Origin: Penium margaritaceum
Taxonomy: Eukaryota > Streptophyta > Zygnematophyceae > Desmidiales > Peniaceae
Assembly: GCA_023375785.1 (NCBI GenBank)
Contig: SZWC01001208.1
Span: 111,352-156,706, forward strand
DNA: 45,355 bases
Reading direction: 5' to 3'
Numbering within the stretch: the first letter of the stretch is position 1; every line of letters starts with the position of its first letter. Both the position numbers and the translations under genes were made by a program. Shown here piece by piece: positions 34,950 to 45,251 of the stretch. A model generated the notes under the pieces. That model searched no databases. It worked only from the letters and a program-made list of their open reading frames with translations, and was not told where the DNA came from.

Positions 34950-36260
34950 GATGCTAGTCATAGCCACGTGTGAACAACTACAAATCTTGCTACAGTTGAA
35001 TTGTAATTGTGTCAGCCATCAAGTTTGGTTGGTGGCTAAGTGCATCTTCTGGGTTAGTTTTGGCAAGCCAGCTGAGTACTCAATATCATACTCAAACATG
35101 GATTCAAGAAACTCCATCCATTGGGTTTGACGTTGATTGAGGTCCGGCTGCTTCTTTAGATGTTTTACCGCGTGATGGTTAGTACGCACAACGCATTGGC
35201 GGTATTCAAGATAGCACCACCATGTCTTGAATGCGTGTACGACTGCCAACATTTCTTTCTTGTGTACGTCGTAGTTTAGTTCCGGTTTGTGTGAATTTCA
35301 CAAAATGTATGCACCCAGTTGCTCTCCGATTCCGTGATTATGTATGAGAACCGTGCTAATGGCTTCATCAGAGGTGTCCATGATGTAGACAATCGTTGGA
35401 TCGGCCAATCGCAGGGCTGGCACTGAGGTCAAAGTGTTCTGCAAAGTGGTGAATGCCTCTTGTTTATAGTCTTCCCACCACCATTCATTTTATTTTTTGA
35501 CTGAGGTCGGAGAGAGGCGCTAACACTAGTCCAGTACAAAATGCTGGTATTAATTACAGAAGCCGAGGAAAACTTGAAACGTCTCGGACGTTGGTCGGTG
35601 TCGGCCAATCAACGACTACTGCCACATTTTTTGGATCCATGGTGATTCGTTTGTTGTTAATAGCATGACCCAAAAACTCGATCGGATGGTGACCAATTCT
35701 GCGCTTTAAGAATTTTCAGTACAATTTCTCTCTTTGTAAAAGTTTAAGTATTTTCATAGATATCCATCATGCTCCTCCGGGGTGTGGCTGTACACTAGAA
35801 GGTCGTCGAGGTATACCATGACAAAATTGTCAAGGTGCGGTAAAAAAATGTTGTTCATTACCACCATGAACGTCGTCGGGGAATTTGTGAGTCCAAACCG
35901 CATGACCGTGAACTCAACATTCCCATAATGCATTCGGAACGTCGTCTTCTCGATGTCATTGTTTCATATGCAGATCTGGTGATAACCGTTGCGTACATCC
36001 GTTTTAGTGAAGATTCGAGCTCCCCATAGTTGGTCAAAAAGTTCATCGGCATGCGAGAGAGGGTAGCGGATCTTGATAGAAGCCTCTTTCAACGCCATAT
36101 AGTCCACACACATCTGCACTTTGTAAGTTCCCCTTTTCAGAAATAGTACTATTGCAATGTATGGTGACGTAGATGGACGGATGAATCCCTGACCAAGCGT
36201 TTTGTCCAGTTGCTTTTTTATCTAAATCAACTCATGGTCACTCATTTGATAGGCTCCTTG
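34950..36260 (-). pseudogene. gypsy-H reverse transcriptase and RNase H
   Basis: Minus-strand RT reads MCVDYMALKEASIKIRYPL, FTKTDVRNGYHQI, then FRMHYGNVEF, MRFGLTNSPTTF and VMVYLDDLLVYSHT (36120-35770): the catalytic YLDD is intact. RNase H follows with MLAVVHAFKTWWCYLE, VVRTNHHAVKHLKKQPDL and QTQWMEFLE (35252-35090). Stops interrupt the frame between motifs. It would copy the element RNA to DNA in the particle. Confidence 0.9.
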
Positions 36261-36758
36261 AATGGTGGGTCAGCTGTCTGGTTACAATTCAATGTGATGG
36301 TCAATGTCACGCTGAGGTGGTATGGTTTTTGGGAGTTCACCGAGGAAGATATCCGCAAACTCTCGGATGAGAGGTGTAAATTCCTTGGGAACCATCATGA
36401 ACTTTATTGGTGCTGATGGAGTCGGTGAGGCCGATGAGGCTGATGAATCAGCTGCTACCACTCCACTTTCTCCATTAGTTTAGGGTGTATGAGCCACTCG
36501 TGAGCTCTTTGTTGCATGCAATGCTTGGCCATGTTGAGCAATATCGGCTACACAGGTTGTTGCTTCTTGGTTGCTAAGGTTTCCTCTGTTGCTTCCATAT
36601 CTAAGTCTTCCTCTGTCATCTCCCACCCCACTCGTGAAAGTTGTTGCTTGACATCGTTGACGTCGCTACTGTTCCAGCCGATCTGTGGGTTGTGCTGGTA
36701 CAATAAATTACGTTGAAGAATGATTTGTGGTCACTCATTGGACATGACCTCCAAGCCG

Positions 36759-36983
36759 TTACGTCCCTGGGGTCCATAACTTGCAGTCGTAGTTGTTCTC
36801 GGAGTCTCCGTATCCGTAGTCTCTCGTTGACAATTTTTCCTTCAAAAATCCCTGGACGGTCTGCAAACCCAGTTTTTTAACCATGTCGTTTCTTAGTAAA
36901 ATATGTGAGGCATGTCCATCCAATAGTCTTGGTACCGTTTCGTGACTCTTGCAACCTTGGGGTTGCACTTTTAAAATTATCAT
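36759..36983 (-). pseudogene. gypsy-H aspartic protease
   Basis: Minus-strand RLLDGHASHILLRNDMVKKLGL corresponds to the retropepsin LLDSGASHNF....VKKLGL; the catalytic Asp remains but the Ser-Gly after it is changed to Gly-His. Lies between Gag and RT as expected. Confidence 0.7.
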
Positions 36984-37106
36984 CGGTTGGTCGTTCTCGT
37001 ATCCCTTGTCAAACTTAGCAATCTTAGAAATCCTCTACAACGTTGTGAGCCATTCAGATGGGCAATCGTTCAGCGTATATCGCTCTTCTCGGACAAGAGT
37101 TGCGCC

Positions 37107-38145
37107 TTTGACTCCGGCCCCTGTTATTTTGTGACTCATTTTCCTAAGAATTCTTCCTCTTTTTGGCCCGCCGCTTGCTTTTGCAGTTCTGAGCGATTTG
37201 TCTGACTTTTTTGCACTTGTAACAGGTGCGTGTGTCGTTTTGGTGGACGGCGTGCACTTACATCAGAGTCAAAGACTCCTCCGACTGGCTTTTTCCGTTT
37301 CTACGATAATTGTGGTTGGGAGGTTGCACGCCGTAGCATTCCTGGATCCGAGTGTTGTAGTCGGCCCTATCGATCCATTCTACCGCTACTATCATTTGTG
37401 GTAAGTAATTCTGGATGCCAAGAACATAATCGCTCGCTGAATGTCCCATTTGAGGGTATTGTAGTGAAAACGGAGTTCATTGGGGGCGTTGTATGACAAT
37501 CTCGCAAAATCTCCACGTGTACTCTGTAACGAAGGACTAGTAACAGAGGCGTTGGAGTTTGTACCGAGCATCAGACTTTTTTTTAGCCCTCCAAAGCGTG
37601 CGAGAATGATGCACAAGAATGTACTCCAGTCTGTTGGTGGCATAAACACGTCTAGCCATTGCGGGTTGATCTACTTCAAGCGTAGAACCCCTGCGGTTGA
37701 TGATGAGATGGGAGCCACCGGCCGTCGATGAGGCCCTGTCAGTCTCGTGCTCCCGTTGGATGGCCCTTATGCTGGACCACCAAGTCAATGTCGTGCCACA
37801 CAGATGCACGGCCACGAGGTCAATTTTCTTCCAATTTTTGTTGACCTCAGCAGTAGTGAAGTACACCTCCAAGTTTTTCAGCCACATCCAAACCGTCAGC
37901 CGTTTGGAGTTTGTAGGATCGAATGGCTCAAGGGGTGAGGGAAAATACTAGATTCATTCGAGATTTGGGTTTTTATCTTTTACGTGCACCACCTCTTTAG
38001 CACTTGCATTGCGTGCCTTCATCGTAAAGTTGAGTTGTTCGAGCAAAAGACTGTTGATACCCTCGAGCATGAAGATACGGTTTGCGGGTTCCTCGTTGAT
38101 TAGCGCCTGTCTTCCGATGTCACTTGTTGATCTTGATGTATACAT
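37107..38145 (-). pseudogene. gypsy-H gag with altered zinc knuckle
   Basis: Minus-strand sequence has VWMWLKNLEVYFTTAEV, KIDLVAVHLCGTTLTWW (37890-37780), a capsid pattern, and later CYKCKKVRQIAQNC (37225-37184). That last motif is CX2CX4HX4C with Gln in place of His. The N-terminal part (38145-37954) includes an acidic/helical stretch. Broken by stops. Confidence 0.75.
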
Positions 38146-38472
38146 AGAGGCTGTCGGTAGGGGCGGTTAGTTTACCGCTGTCGGGTTCGTGGCTGGATTG
38201 GCCGTTGGAGCTGTCGGAATTGACCTTGCTGCCGCATAGCCTGCCATGCTGGCATTTGCCACCATCTCAGGGTTCGCATGCATGGTCACATTCTTCTCCT
38301 CCATCGCGAAAGTTGTCGCCAAAGACCCGCTGCTGGTTGTTGGGTACGCTCGCTAGTTTCACGACATGGTTGTGTAGTGTGCAAAGTCTTGACAAGCAAG
38401 ATGCACTGATGACTTGTGCGAGGTAATCCTCCGGATGAGTAAAGTAGTCAACTGCCCCTCTAGCACCGCTGT

Positions 38473-38484
38473 GCTCTGATACCA
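38473..38484 (-). other. gypsy-H primer binding site (initiator tRNA-Met 3' end)
   Basis: In element sense TGGTATCAGAGC, two bases after the LTR end. This is the exact 12-nt complement of the initiator tRNA-Met 3' end common in plant LTR elements. Confidence 0.88.
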
Positions 38485-38486
38485 AG

Positions 38487-39070
38487 TGTTATGCCGAATG
38501 GAGCGTGAATGGTGAACAGGTATGAGTTGCGAGGCAGAACACAGTTTGAGGATTTGAGACACTGGAGGGAATGGTAAGTGTATATTTATAATACAAGTGT
38601 CGATTGGTAATGAATGATAAGTGTATATTTATGACAAGTGTTGGAACGACTGAACACATATATACAAGTGTCGATTTACAAATGAGACGTAGTCGAGGTC
38701 GTCGGGTCGATCGTCGAGCAATGCTAGTGGAGTTGCGTTGTTTGTTTTCGGATCAAGAAGCTCCGTTGAGGAACTTGGGGGCTTTTAATATCGACGTTGA
38801 AGATGCGATATGCATGTTTATAAATCTCGATAAATCTTGATTTGTCTAGAAGTTGACCAAAAGATCACAACACTTCTTTCTATGTTTCTCAAAAGTGGTG
38901 GAAGTTGTCAGATTGGACGAGAAGAAAATCTAGAGGGGGAGGGTAGTTGGCAAAATTTTCCTCGACCGTCGGAGCAAAAATCTGGGTCTCGCCGCACGGT
39001 GGTCATTTGTGTAATGAAAAAAATACCCACTCAAAAAGTTCAAGAAATCATGTACGTCTGGTACGTAACA
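38487..39070 (-). repeat. gypsy-H 5' LTR
   Basis: Plus-strand TGTTATGCC...ACGTAACA, 584 bp; the ends form a short inverted repeat (TGTTA/TAACA). It abuts the primer site at 38484 and the flank ccaac at 39071. Confidence 0.87.
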
Positions 39071-40372
39071 CCAACTACCTGTTACATTGAGTGAAACCTT
39101 GGTGCTTCACAAGGATGAGACACGAACTAGAAGAGAACTCAAGGAACTGGGAAAGTTGAATGATTTTTATGTATCAATACTTGTACTTTGATGACCATTG
39201 TCGAACATGTCCAGCACATGTATACAATAGAAAGAAAAAAAAGAGGTAAATGTTTAGTCTTGGGCGCTCAAGTCGGGAAATGCATGGCACGCAGCGTCGT
39301 GAGAATACGCTACGAGAAACTCCATCCAAGAACTTGGGGAGGAGGGTTTTGAGAATATCGAGGCACGGTTTCATAGAAGTCTAGCACTGATGAAAAGCCG
39401 ACCGGCCCACATCGAAACATTCATACGGTTCGCACTTCTCTTATTCACCCTTCTGGAAAGTGGTTGAATGTGTCAAAACCTTTCAAAAATGGAACATTGG
39501 AGGTCGGGACAGGTGGCTAAAATGTCCTTGGCCAAAGGACATAAATATTGTAGGGCCAACGTGTAGTGGGTTAGAGACATGAGGAGAAAAAACCAACTTG
39601 TGGATTTTAAGGACTCGTGTACGTGTAGGACCCAACACTCCCTCCTCTTTTACTTAGGATGCCTCGACACGTTAGGAGACGTAGAGGCTAGTGACACCTA
39701 TTGCAACTTGAAATCAAGTTATTGTCTTAGAGGTTGTCATATAGCTCCGGCATAGTCTGTCATTTCACCATGCGATCATTCTTTTTCCAATGCTCCAATG
39801 TCCAAGAATGCCCTCGCTCACATACTTTGTATCCGTGTCCACTTAGATAGGAGGTGCAGGAGTGATATCTCGGCCAGGGGGCCATGTTGCCTTAGAGGAT
39901 TCGAATTCGACCCCCATGTTGAAAGTCTAAAGTCGAAAGTCGGCATCGTGGACCCCCAAGTCGGAAGTCGGTTGTGGTCCAAGTCCTAAACAAGTAGATT
40001 TGGGGCTGCTGAGTCTATTTCTACGACTAGTTTGGTCAAAAACCAATGTTTGGCACCTGAAAATACCACATACCTAGCCTAACATCTTTCAACATACGCT
40101 TTCAGTCATGGTTTTCATGCTGAAACCAGCCATGGGACACCAAATCCTGGACTCTCATGTGAGGTATCAATTAGGTTCTTTCCATTCTCATCAATGCAGT
40201 CATTCACTTGTTGTAACATTCATGAGAGCAGAGAGACACTTCGTGCAACTTTCATGCAATGTAGAAGAGGCACTGGGGAAAAAACATCATTGAGGAACAT
40301 AGATTTTTGTCAGAAAATAGAGCAAGTTGTTGCACAACACTGGCCATACAACTGCCATCTCTATCTAGCCTC
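39071..40372. other. no recognised gene
   Basis: Small overlapping open frames only. The segment 39497-39555 resembles 27608-27665. The stretch ggattcgaattcgaccccc (39898-39916) superficially resembles a tRNA B box but no cloverleaf is apparent. Confidence 0.4.
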
Positions 40373-40704
40373 GGTTGGTCACACAGGTACGCTTTGGGCA
40401 TGACCCTCCTGGAGGTCTGTGGCCTGTAGCACGTGCATCCCTGGAAGATTTTGGTGGGGTAGCCATCTGTATCTCCACCTCCACATCCTTGCGCTTCCTG
40501 ACTCCTTGCTTAAGGACTCTACTCACTTCTTCCACATCTTGTGAACCCTCTGTATCCTCTTCATCTTCCTCTCCAGTGTCATCCCCATCCTCCTCTTCCT
40601 TGCTTACTTCTTCATCACTGTCGTCCTCATCATCCAGTCCATCCTCCCCTCCTTCAACTCCTATTGCACCACCTGCACCTGCAGCTCATAGTTGTCCTTG
40701 GTGT
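40373..40704 (-). other. acidic open frame, possible transposase tail (no ATG)
   Basis: The minus strand is open for about 105 codons and encodes a run rich in Asp and Glu (DDEDDSDEEVSKEEEDGDDT) followed by a basic KQGVRKRK. The plus-strand Ser-rich frames here (40375-40959, 40541-41140) are its low-complexity shadows. Acidic tails occur at the C-terminus of some hAT transposases, but hAT-2 is on the other strand, so this is not its tail. Function unknown. Confidence 0.3.
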
Positions 40705-40941
40705 TCGATGGAGGACCCCTCCATCGACATCTGGACATCGATCTTCATCGATGTCCCATCGATGCCGATGGGAACCCAGCACACATTCCAGTCTGACCGA
40801 GAGACTCAGCGGCCCCTCAGATACCAGCGGAACCCTGAAGTGCCGGAAAATCCAAACGATGATGAGTTTGACTCTCGACCATTCTTTGGGATTTTTCTTT
40901 TCTCAATATCTTCATACAACTGTATGGTTCTCAACATGTGT

Positions 40942-41013
40942 ACTTGCCATGTGGCATAGTAGGCCTGAATCAGCCTACTGGACATGCCATGTGGCATCTC
41001 CACATGGCAAAGT
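40942..41013. repeat. nested inverted repeat (cruciform-capable)
   Basis: Outer arms ACTTGCCATGTGG (40942-40954) and CCACATGGCAAAGT (41000-41013), inner arms AGTAGGC (40958-40964) and GCCTACT (40973-40979). Confidence 0.65.
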
Positions 41014-41216
41014 ACATCAACATCCATGTTGTCTAGAGGCAAAGAGATATGCTACGTCCGAATCACCACCATGCATTTTTCCAACCTGGCAACACGCCAA
41101 CAAGTATTCTACTTTCATGGCTACATGCATTACCTTGTGAAACTTCAATATCCTCCTCCTAGGATATCGTAGCCGTGGGATGCACTGCAGGATCGACGGT
41201 CGATCTAAGGGTTGTG

Positions 41217-41280
41217 TCAAACCGACCCCCTTGGCAATGCGACCCAACCTCCGTCGCTGCGATGACGACGGTCGGTTTGA
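41217..41280. repeat. 11-bp inverted repeat
   Basis: TCAAACCGACC at 41217-41227 and GGTCGGTTTGA at 41270-41280, perfect arms, in the leader of hAT-2. Confidence 0.65.
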
Positions 41281-41335
41281 ATGGAGAGTGCAACAGAGAT
41301 GAGGCAGTCACATGCCTCCTCTCTCTTCGCTGTCG

Positions 41336-41373
41336 GCCTCAATAGTTAGCCATCGCCGGCCAACTGTTGAGGC
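41336..41373. repeat. hairpin just upstream of the hAT-2 start codon
   Basis: Arms GCCTCAATAGTTAGCC (41336-41351) and GGCCAACTGTTGAGGC (41358-41373), 14 of 16 pairs, loop of 6, ending 8 bases before ATG 41382. Confidence 0.7.
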
Positions 41374-41381
41374 CGTCCAGC

Positions 41382-42740
41382 ATGGGCTCTCAGGCAGGGA
41401 GCTCCACCAGTGTTTTTGCAGCATCAAGCCGGTTTGATGCTGCCAGGTGGAACCCACCAAAGAAGAAACCGCTCAGTGGTAATTTCCTCACCAAAGAGCT
41501 CATTAAGCACACTGATCGGTGTCCCACAGACGCAAAGAATCCAGGCTGGCATTGTGGCTCATGTGGAAAGAAAGGAAGTGGGACGTGTAACCGCATCCGC
41601 GGTCACTTTGCAGGAAACAACCCCAACGTCAGCAAGTGCCCGCATCCCCCGCCCCTGTGCCAAGATGTCCTCGTTTTGGAGCGCTGCCTGCCCCCTGCTG
41701 GTTGGCAGCCGGTCAACGTCAGTTTGTACAAGGGAGAGGGGAAGGAGTTGGGCACAAAGGACAAGGCGGTGCAGTGGATCAAACTCTGGGAGAAGCAACA
41801 GCAGGCGGAGCGAGCAGCGGTGGGTGGCTTGAATCTGGAGCCAGAAAGTGAAGAAGAAGCAGCGAATGGTCAGCAGCAACAGAGGTAGCTGGCAACAACA
41901 AGGCTCGAGGATGAGGTTCCCTTGTTTGACATCAACAAAGCGGCCTCCTTCCGACAGACAACCATGGTACAACACTCCGACCCGTCAAACAATGAACACT
42001 GCCAGCTTAGCATTGTCAAGCTGATGGCCATTGTTGCCCAACTCATCTCTTTTTGCCGTGAGGCCGTGTTTATGGAGGTTGTGAAAAATGCAAAGAAGAC
42101 CACCGTTGCTTTTTGGCTGCCTGCTAGGTCCACCGTGGTGGATGTCCTGCTTCTAAAACTCAACAAGGAACTGGAGGAGCTCGATGCTCCTGTGAAGCAG
42201 GGTTGGAGCACATACGGCTGCAGCCTAGCTGTGGATAAGTGGTCTGACCGTCAGGTCAGACCGATCTATAATGCCATGGCTGTCAACGCCATGGGTTCTG
42301 TCCACCTCTTTTCCTTCGATGCAAGTGGACTGAGCAGAGACGCAGACCATGTTGCAAGCATGATTGAGGCTGCAATTGACATTGTTGGGGAGGACAAGGT
42401 AGTGTCTGTCATCTGTGACAACACTTCTGTGAACTAGAAAGCTTTTTCTGATCTGAGGGTGAAGTTTCTTTGACTATTTTTCCAGGGATGCTGTGCTCAC
42501 AACATCAACCTAATCATGAAGGATGTGGGCAAGTCTGCTTGGGGGTCAAGTGTGATTGGGTGGTGTGAGAATATTGTGGCCTTTTTAAGGAACAATGCTA
42601 TGCCAAGGACGTGGCTGAAGGAGAGGACGAGAGGGAAGGTGTTGAAAGTGCACTGTGACACCCGCTTTGCCTCGGTCTTCTCCATAGTGGAGAGACTGCT
42701 GGAGCTGCAGGATGAGCTCGAGACATTTGTGGCATTGGAT
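41382..42740 (+). pseudogene. hAT-2 transposase: BED zinc finger plus DUF659-like domain, 3' truncated
   Basis: Start ATG at 41382 (MGSQAGSS). A BED-type finger follows: WHCGSCGKKGSGTCNRIRGHFAG...C (41553-41640). After a TAG (41886) the frame continues to FDINKAASFR, then the DUF659-type core AVDKWSDRQVRPI (42231-42270), VHLFSFDAS, and DKVVSVICDNTSVN (42395-42434). Two more in-frame stops (42435, 42471) separate it from GCCAHNINLIMKDVGKSAWG (42486-42545) and TRFASVFSIVERLLE (42665). All of this is in one frame. Homology ends near 42740, where other repeat sequence begins, so the dimerisation domain is missing. No intron is needed: at the second late stop the family has Trp (tgg to tga). It is a different hAT lineage from hAT-1. 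Confidence 0.83.
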
Positions 42741-42744
42741 AGAA

Positions 42745-43050
42745 GTTTCACTGGATTTCGAGTCAATTTTGATTTTTCCCAAAAAAGTTTGCACGTGCGA
42801 ATTCTCTACTGGCGACTGAACTCCACCTTGTTAAGGTTCGGACACCTCCCAGGCCTCGCTACCGCGGGGCCTGGGAGGTGTCCTAACCTGAATAAAACCA
42901 TTGAATGTGACGAGGGGGTGGGGTACGAAAGGAATTTTTTTGGACAATGTCGACAGATATTTCAGGTTTGAGGCAAAAATAGCGTGAGTGGCAAAATACA
43001 AAAATTTAGCTGGTAGATGGTGTAGCGCTTCGGTTGAGGTATGGCGGCGC
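42745..43050. repeat. dispersed repeat with 26-nt hairpin and AATAAA
   Basis: Arms 42834-42859 and 42864-42889 pair almost perfectly around loop tacc, and AATAAA follows at 42891-42896. A degraded relative is at 30960-31010. It begins where hAT-2 homology is lost, so it may be an insertion that truncated hAT-2. The type of element is unknown. Confidence 0.55.
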
Positions 43051-43975
43051 ACATATACCCCAATTTGCGGCACTAATACGCTTGGTTGTTGGTGCCGAAG
43101 CAATCTGCTCAACCCAATCGAAGGCGCTTGATGGATCAGCGGGGCTCCGCATTGAGCCTCTGCGGTCCGAGGGATGCGGGCTAGTACAGCGGCTCTAGAC
43201 ATTCTCCTCCCTCTCCGCCTCTATTGACCGCGACGCGCGTCGCCCTTTTGCGCAGCATGTGCTCGCCCGCCTGTTCCCGGACAGCTGCAACCGTGTTCCG
43301 TGGGAGCAGACCAGCGTTCGATTGGTACCCTGTGCCCCGAAGTATCTGAATGCGTCGTAGCTCGTCTCCTAGATTTCTTGCGGGATGGCGTGTGAGTCTG
43401 TGGGAGAAGTAGCGAAGGGACATTTCTCTCAGGAAACGTACACAGCTTTAGGCGAGTGGACGATGGCAGAAAGCCACAAAGCGAAGCGCAGAACTTACGG
43501 CCAAAAGAGGACGCGCGAGTGGGAGGCCACACGCCGAGGCGCATACGGCGCGTCTTCAACTGAGATCTACGGTGGACAGTCGTCCTCCTCCTCATTGGGC
43601 ATCTTTAGGCCGCCGCCGCCACCGACGTGGCGACGGGTTGCTGTGGCCGTCCGATGCAATTTTGGCCCATGCGATGCGGCGCGTTACCTCGAAGGCTCGA
43701 ATGTTCGGTAGACCTTCGGCCGTGGGGGTTCGCCCGCAACGTGACGAATGCATGGCGGGCCACGCGGCGCGCACAGAAAGCCGGTTGTCCGCGTTTGGGC
43801 TAGAGTCACCTTTGTGAAGTGTGGACGAGGTCGTCGAAGCTTTGTGAGGCAAGAGTTTAAATCACAAGCCTGGATTCTTTCTCCACCATCAGCACATTCC
43901 AGTACTCTTCTTCCCGTAACTGTCAGCCCAAGAACTATATCATCCACTCTCTTCGATTCGCCAGCCGACATCATC
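43051..43975 (+). promoter_or_regulatory. upstream region and 5' UTR of the second PstS-like gene
   Basis: GC-rich, repeat-free sequence upstream of the coding exon. Overlapping open frames on both strands (43385-43711, 43221-43595, 43592-43852) have no recognisable domain and look like compositional shadows. The last ~100 bases are C/T-rich with few ATGs, like a 5' UTR. No TATA box or known phosphate-response element (GNATATNC) was seen. Confidence 0.4.
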
Positions 43976-45171
43976 ATGGCGCGCTTCTTCTCCTTACCGG
44001 GTCTGGCTCTGGCGCTCGCAGCAGCAGCATTGCTGCTGTCCTACTCGACCGGTACCGCTGGTGCCACAACCAACTCGTTGGGCGGCGCGGGGTCCGTGGC
44101 TGCGTACATTCAGATAACCATCAACTCGTTCAATGCGCGTCCCGGACAGGTGGCAAAGCTGGACGCATACCGCAACACCAACGCGCCCGACGGCGTGGAC
44201 GGGTGGATCAAGGGCCGCTACGTGGTGGGCTTCACTGACGCCATCACGGCGGGAGACGAGCAAGAGGCAAAGGCGGCCGGTATCAGCCGAATCACTATCC
44301 CCGTGGTGAGTAGGCAAACGCAGAATTCCAAAACGACGCAACAAAATAATACACCCCCACTTCCCGCAGACTTTCACCTTTCGGACAGCCCACTGAGTGT
44401 ATGCTGTTTTTGCATGCATGCCCTCCCATCTAAGCATCTGCAAACGAGTGTTTTTTTCGAGGCGCGCACGTAATTGCTGCCTCAATTTGCGTGTAGATTT
44501 TGCCCTGATCTGCCCGCGCACCCTTGTCGGCAGAAACCTGTGCTCTAATGATGGGCGACGCGAGCATTGAGTTAGCATCAAAGTAAGCGCCTCGGGTTTG
44601 ACACTCGTTCCCATCGCATTCGCCTAACGCTTTATCTTCCACTCGCTCACACGCACAGCTGCCGCGGGTCGTACATCTTTGGCTGCCTTGCAGACTGGCA
44701 GAAGCGCGTCCATTGCCGCTGTGCTGAATGTGAAAGTCTGTCTTTCTTCGCGCCGCGACATGCGTTCAATGCGCTGCATTTCCCGCGCCGCGGTCAGCCA
44801 TGGATGATTCCGCTGCACTTGATTCGATGCACCTGTGCAAAAAAAGTGTATGTGAACACGTTGCATGTCGAATGTCCACGAGCATGCTCATGCTGACTTG
44901 GTTGTGCTGCGGTGCAGTGCTGGCCTGAGTCCTGATGCTAGGTGTGTTTGTTGTGGTGGCGGTGCAGACGTACACGAGCTTCAGCTTCTTCGTTCGCAAG
45001 GCTGACCTCAAGTTCACGCGCAAGATCTCCGCCGCTAACCTGCTGGGTATCTTCCGCGGCACCATCAAGAGTTGGGCTGCCGCTGGCGTCGCCGGTGTGG
45101 CTGGTGGGCCACAGCCTATCGTCCGTGCTGACGCTGCGGGCGCCACCAACGTCATCGTAACCTACCTCTCC
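43976..45171 (+). CDS. secreted PstS-like phosphate-binding protein, exons 1-2 (3' end outside window)
   Basis: Exon 1 is 43976-44305 and exon 2 is 44968-45171; both junctions are phase 0 with GTGAGT/GCAG at intron 1 and GTATGG after exon 2. ATG has A at -3 and G at +4. Residues 1-30 form a signal peptide (Arg-3, hydrophobic LALALAAAALLLSY, Ala-rich end). Next, RYVVGFTDAIT matches PstS VDFGASDAPL, keeping the Asp that binds phosphate. Exon 2 gives ISAANLLGIFRGTIKSW (PstS: L..IF.GKI..W) and PIVRADAAGATN (PstS R.DGSGT), keeping Arg and Asp but replacing part of the anion-binding GSGT loop. The N-terminal lobe lacks the family's GSSGG loop. Predicted role: extracytoplasmic anion, probably phosphate, binding. 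No transporter gene is in view. The upstream in-frame extension to 43748 has no signal peptide start and is rejected. Confidence 0.78.
44306..44967 (+). other. intron 1 of the second PstS-like gene
   Basis: 662 bp, donor GTGAGT (44306-44311), acceptor gtgcag (44962-44967). Stops occur in every frame and the domain continuity of the two exons across it supports the call. Minus-strand frames within it are not genes. Confidence 0.75.
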
Positions 45172-45213
45172 GTATGGCACCTCTCACCGTGGCCATGCCT
45201 GTTTCTGTCCACC

Positions 45214-45251
<38 letters not shown>

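Noticed and set aside
39890..39920. B-box-like ggattcgaattcgaccccc
   Set aside because: No matching A box at the right distance and no cloverleaf.
40375..40959. Ser-rich 194-codon plus-strand frame as a gene
   Set aside because: Low-complexity shadow of an acidic minus-strand frame; no domain, no flanking gene structure.
43748..43975. N-terminal extension of the PstS-like frame
   Set aside because: The ATG at 43976 has a good context and a textbook signal peptide; the extension would bury it internally.
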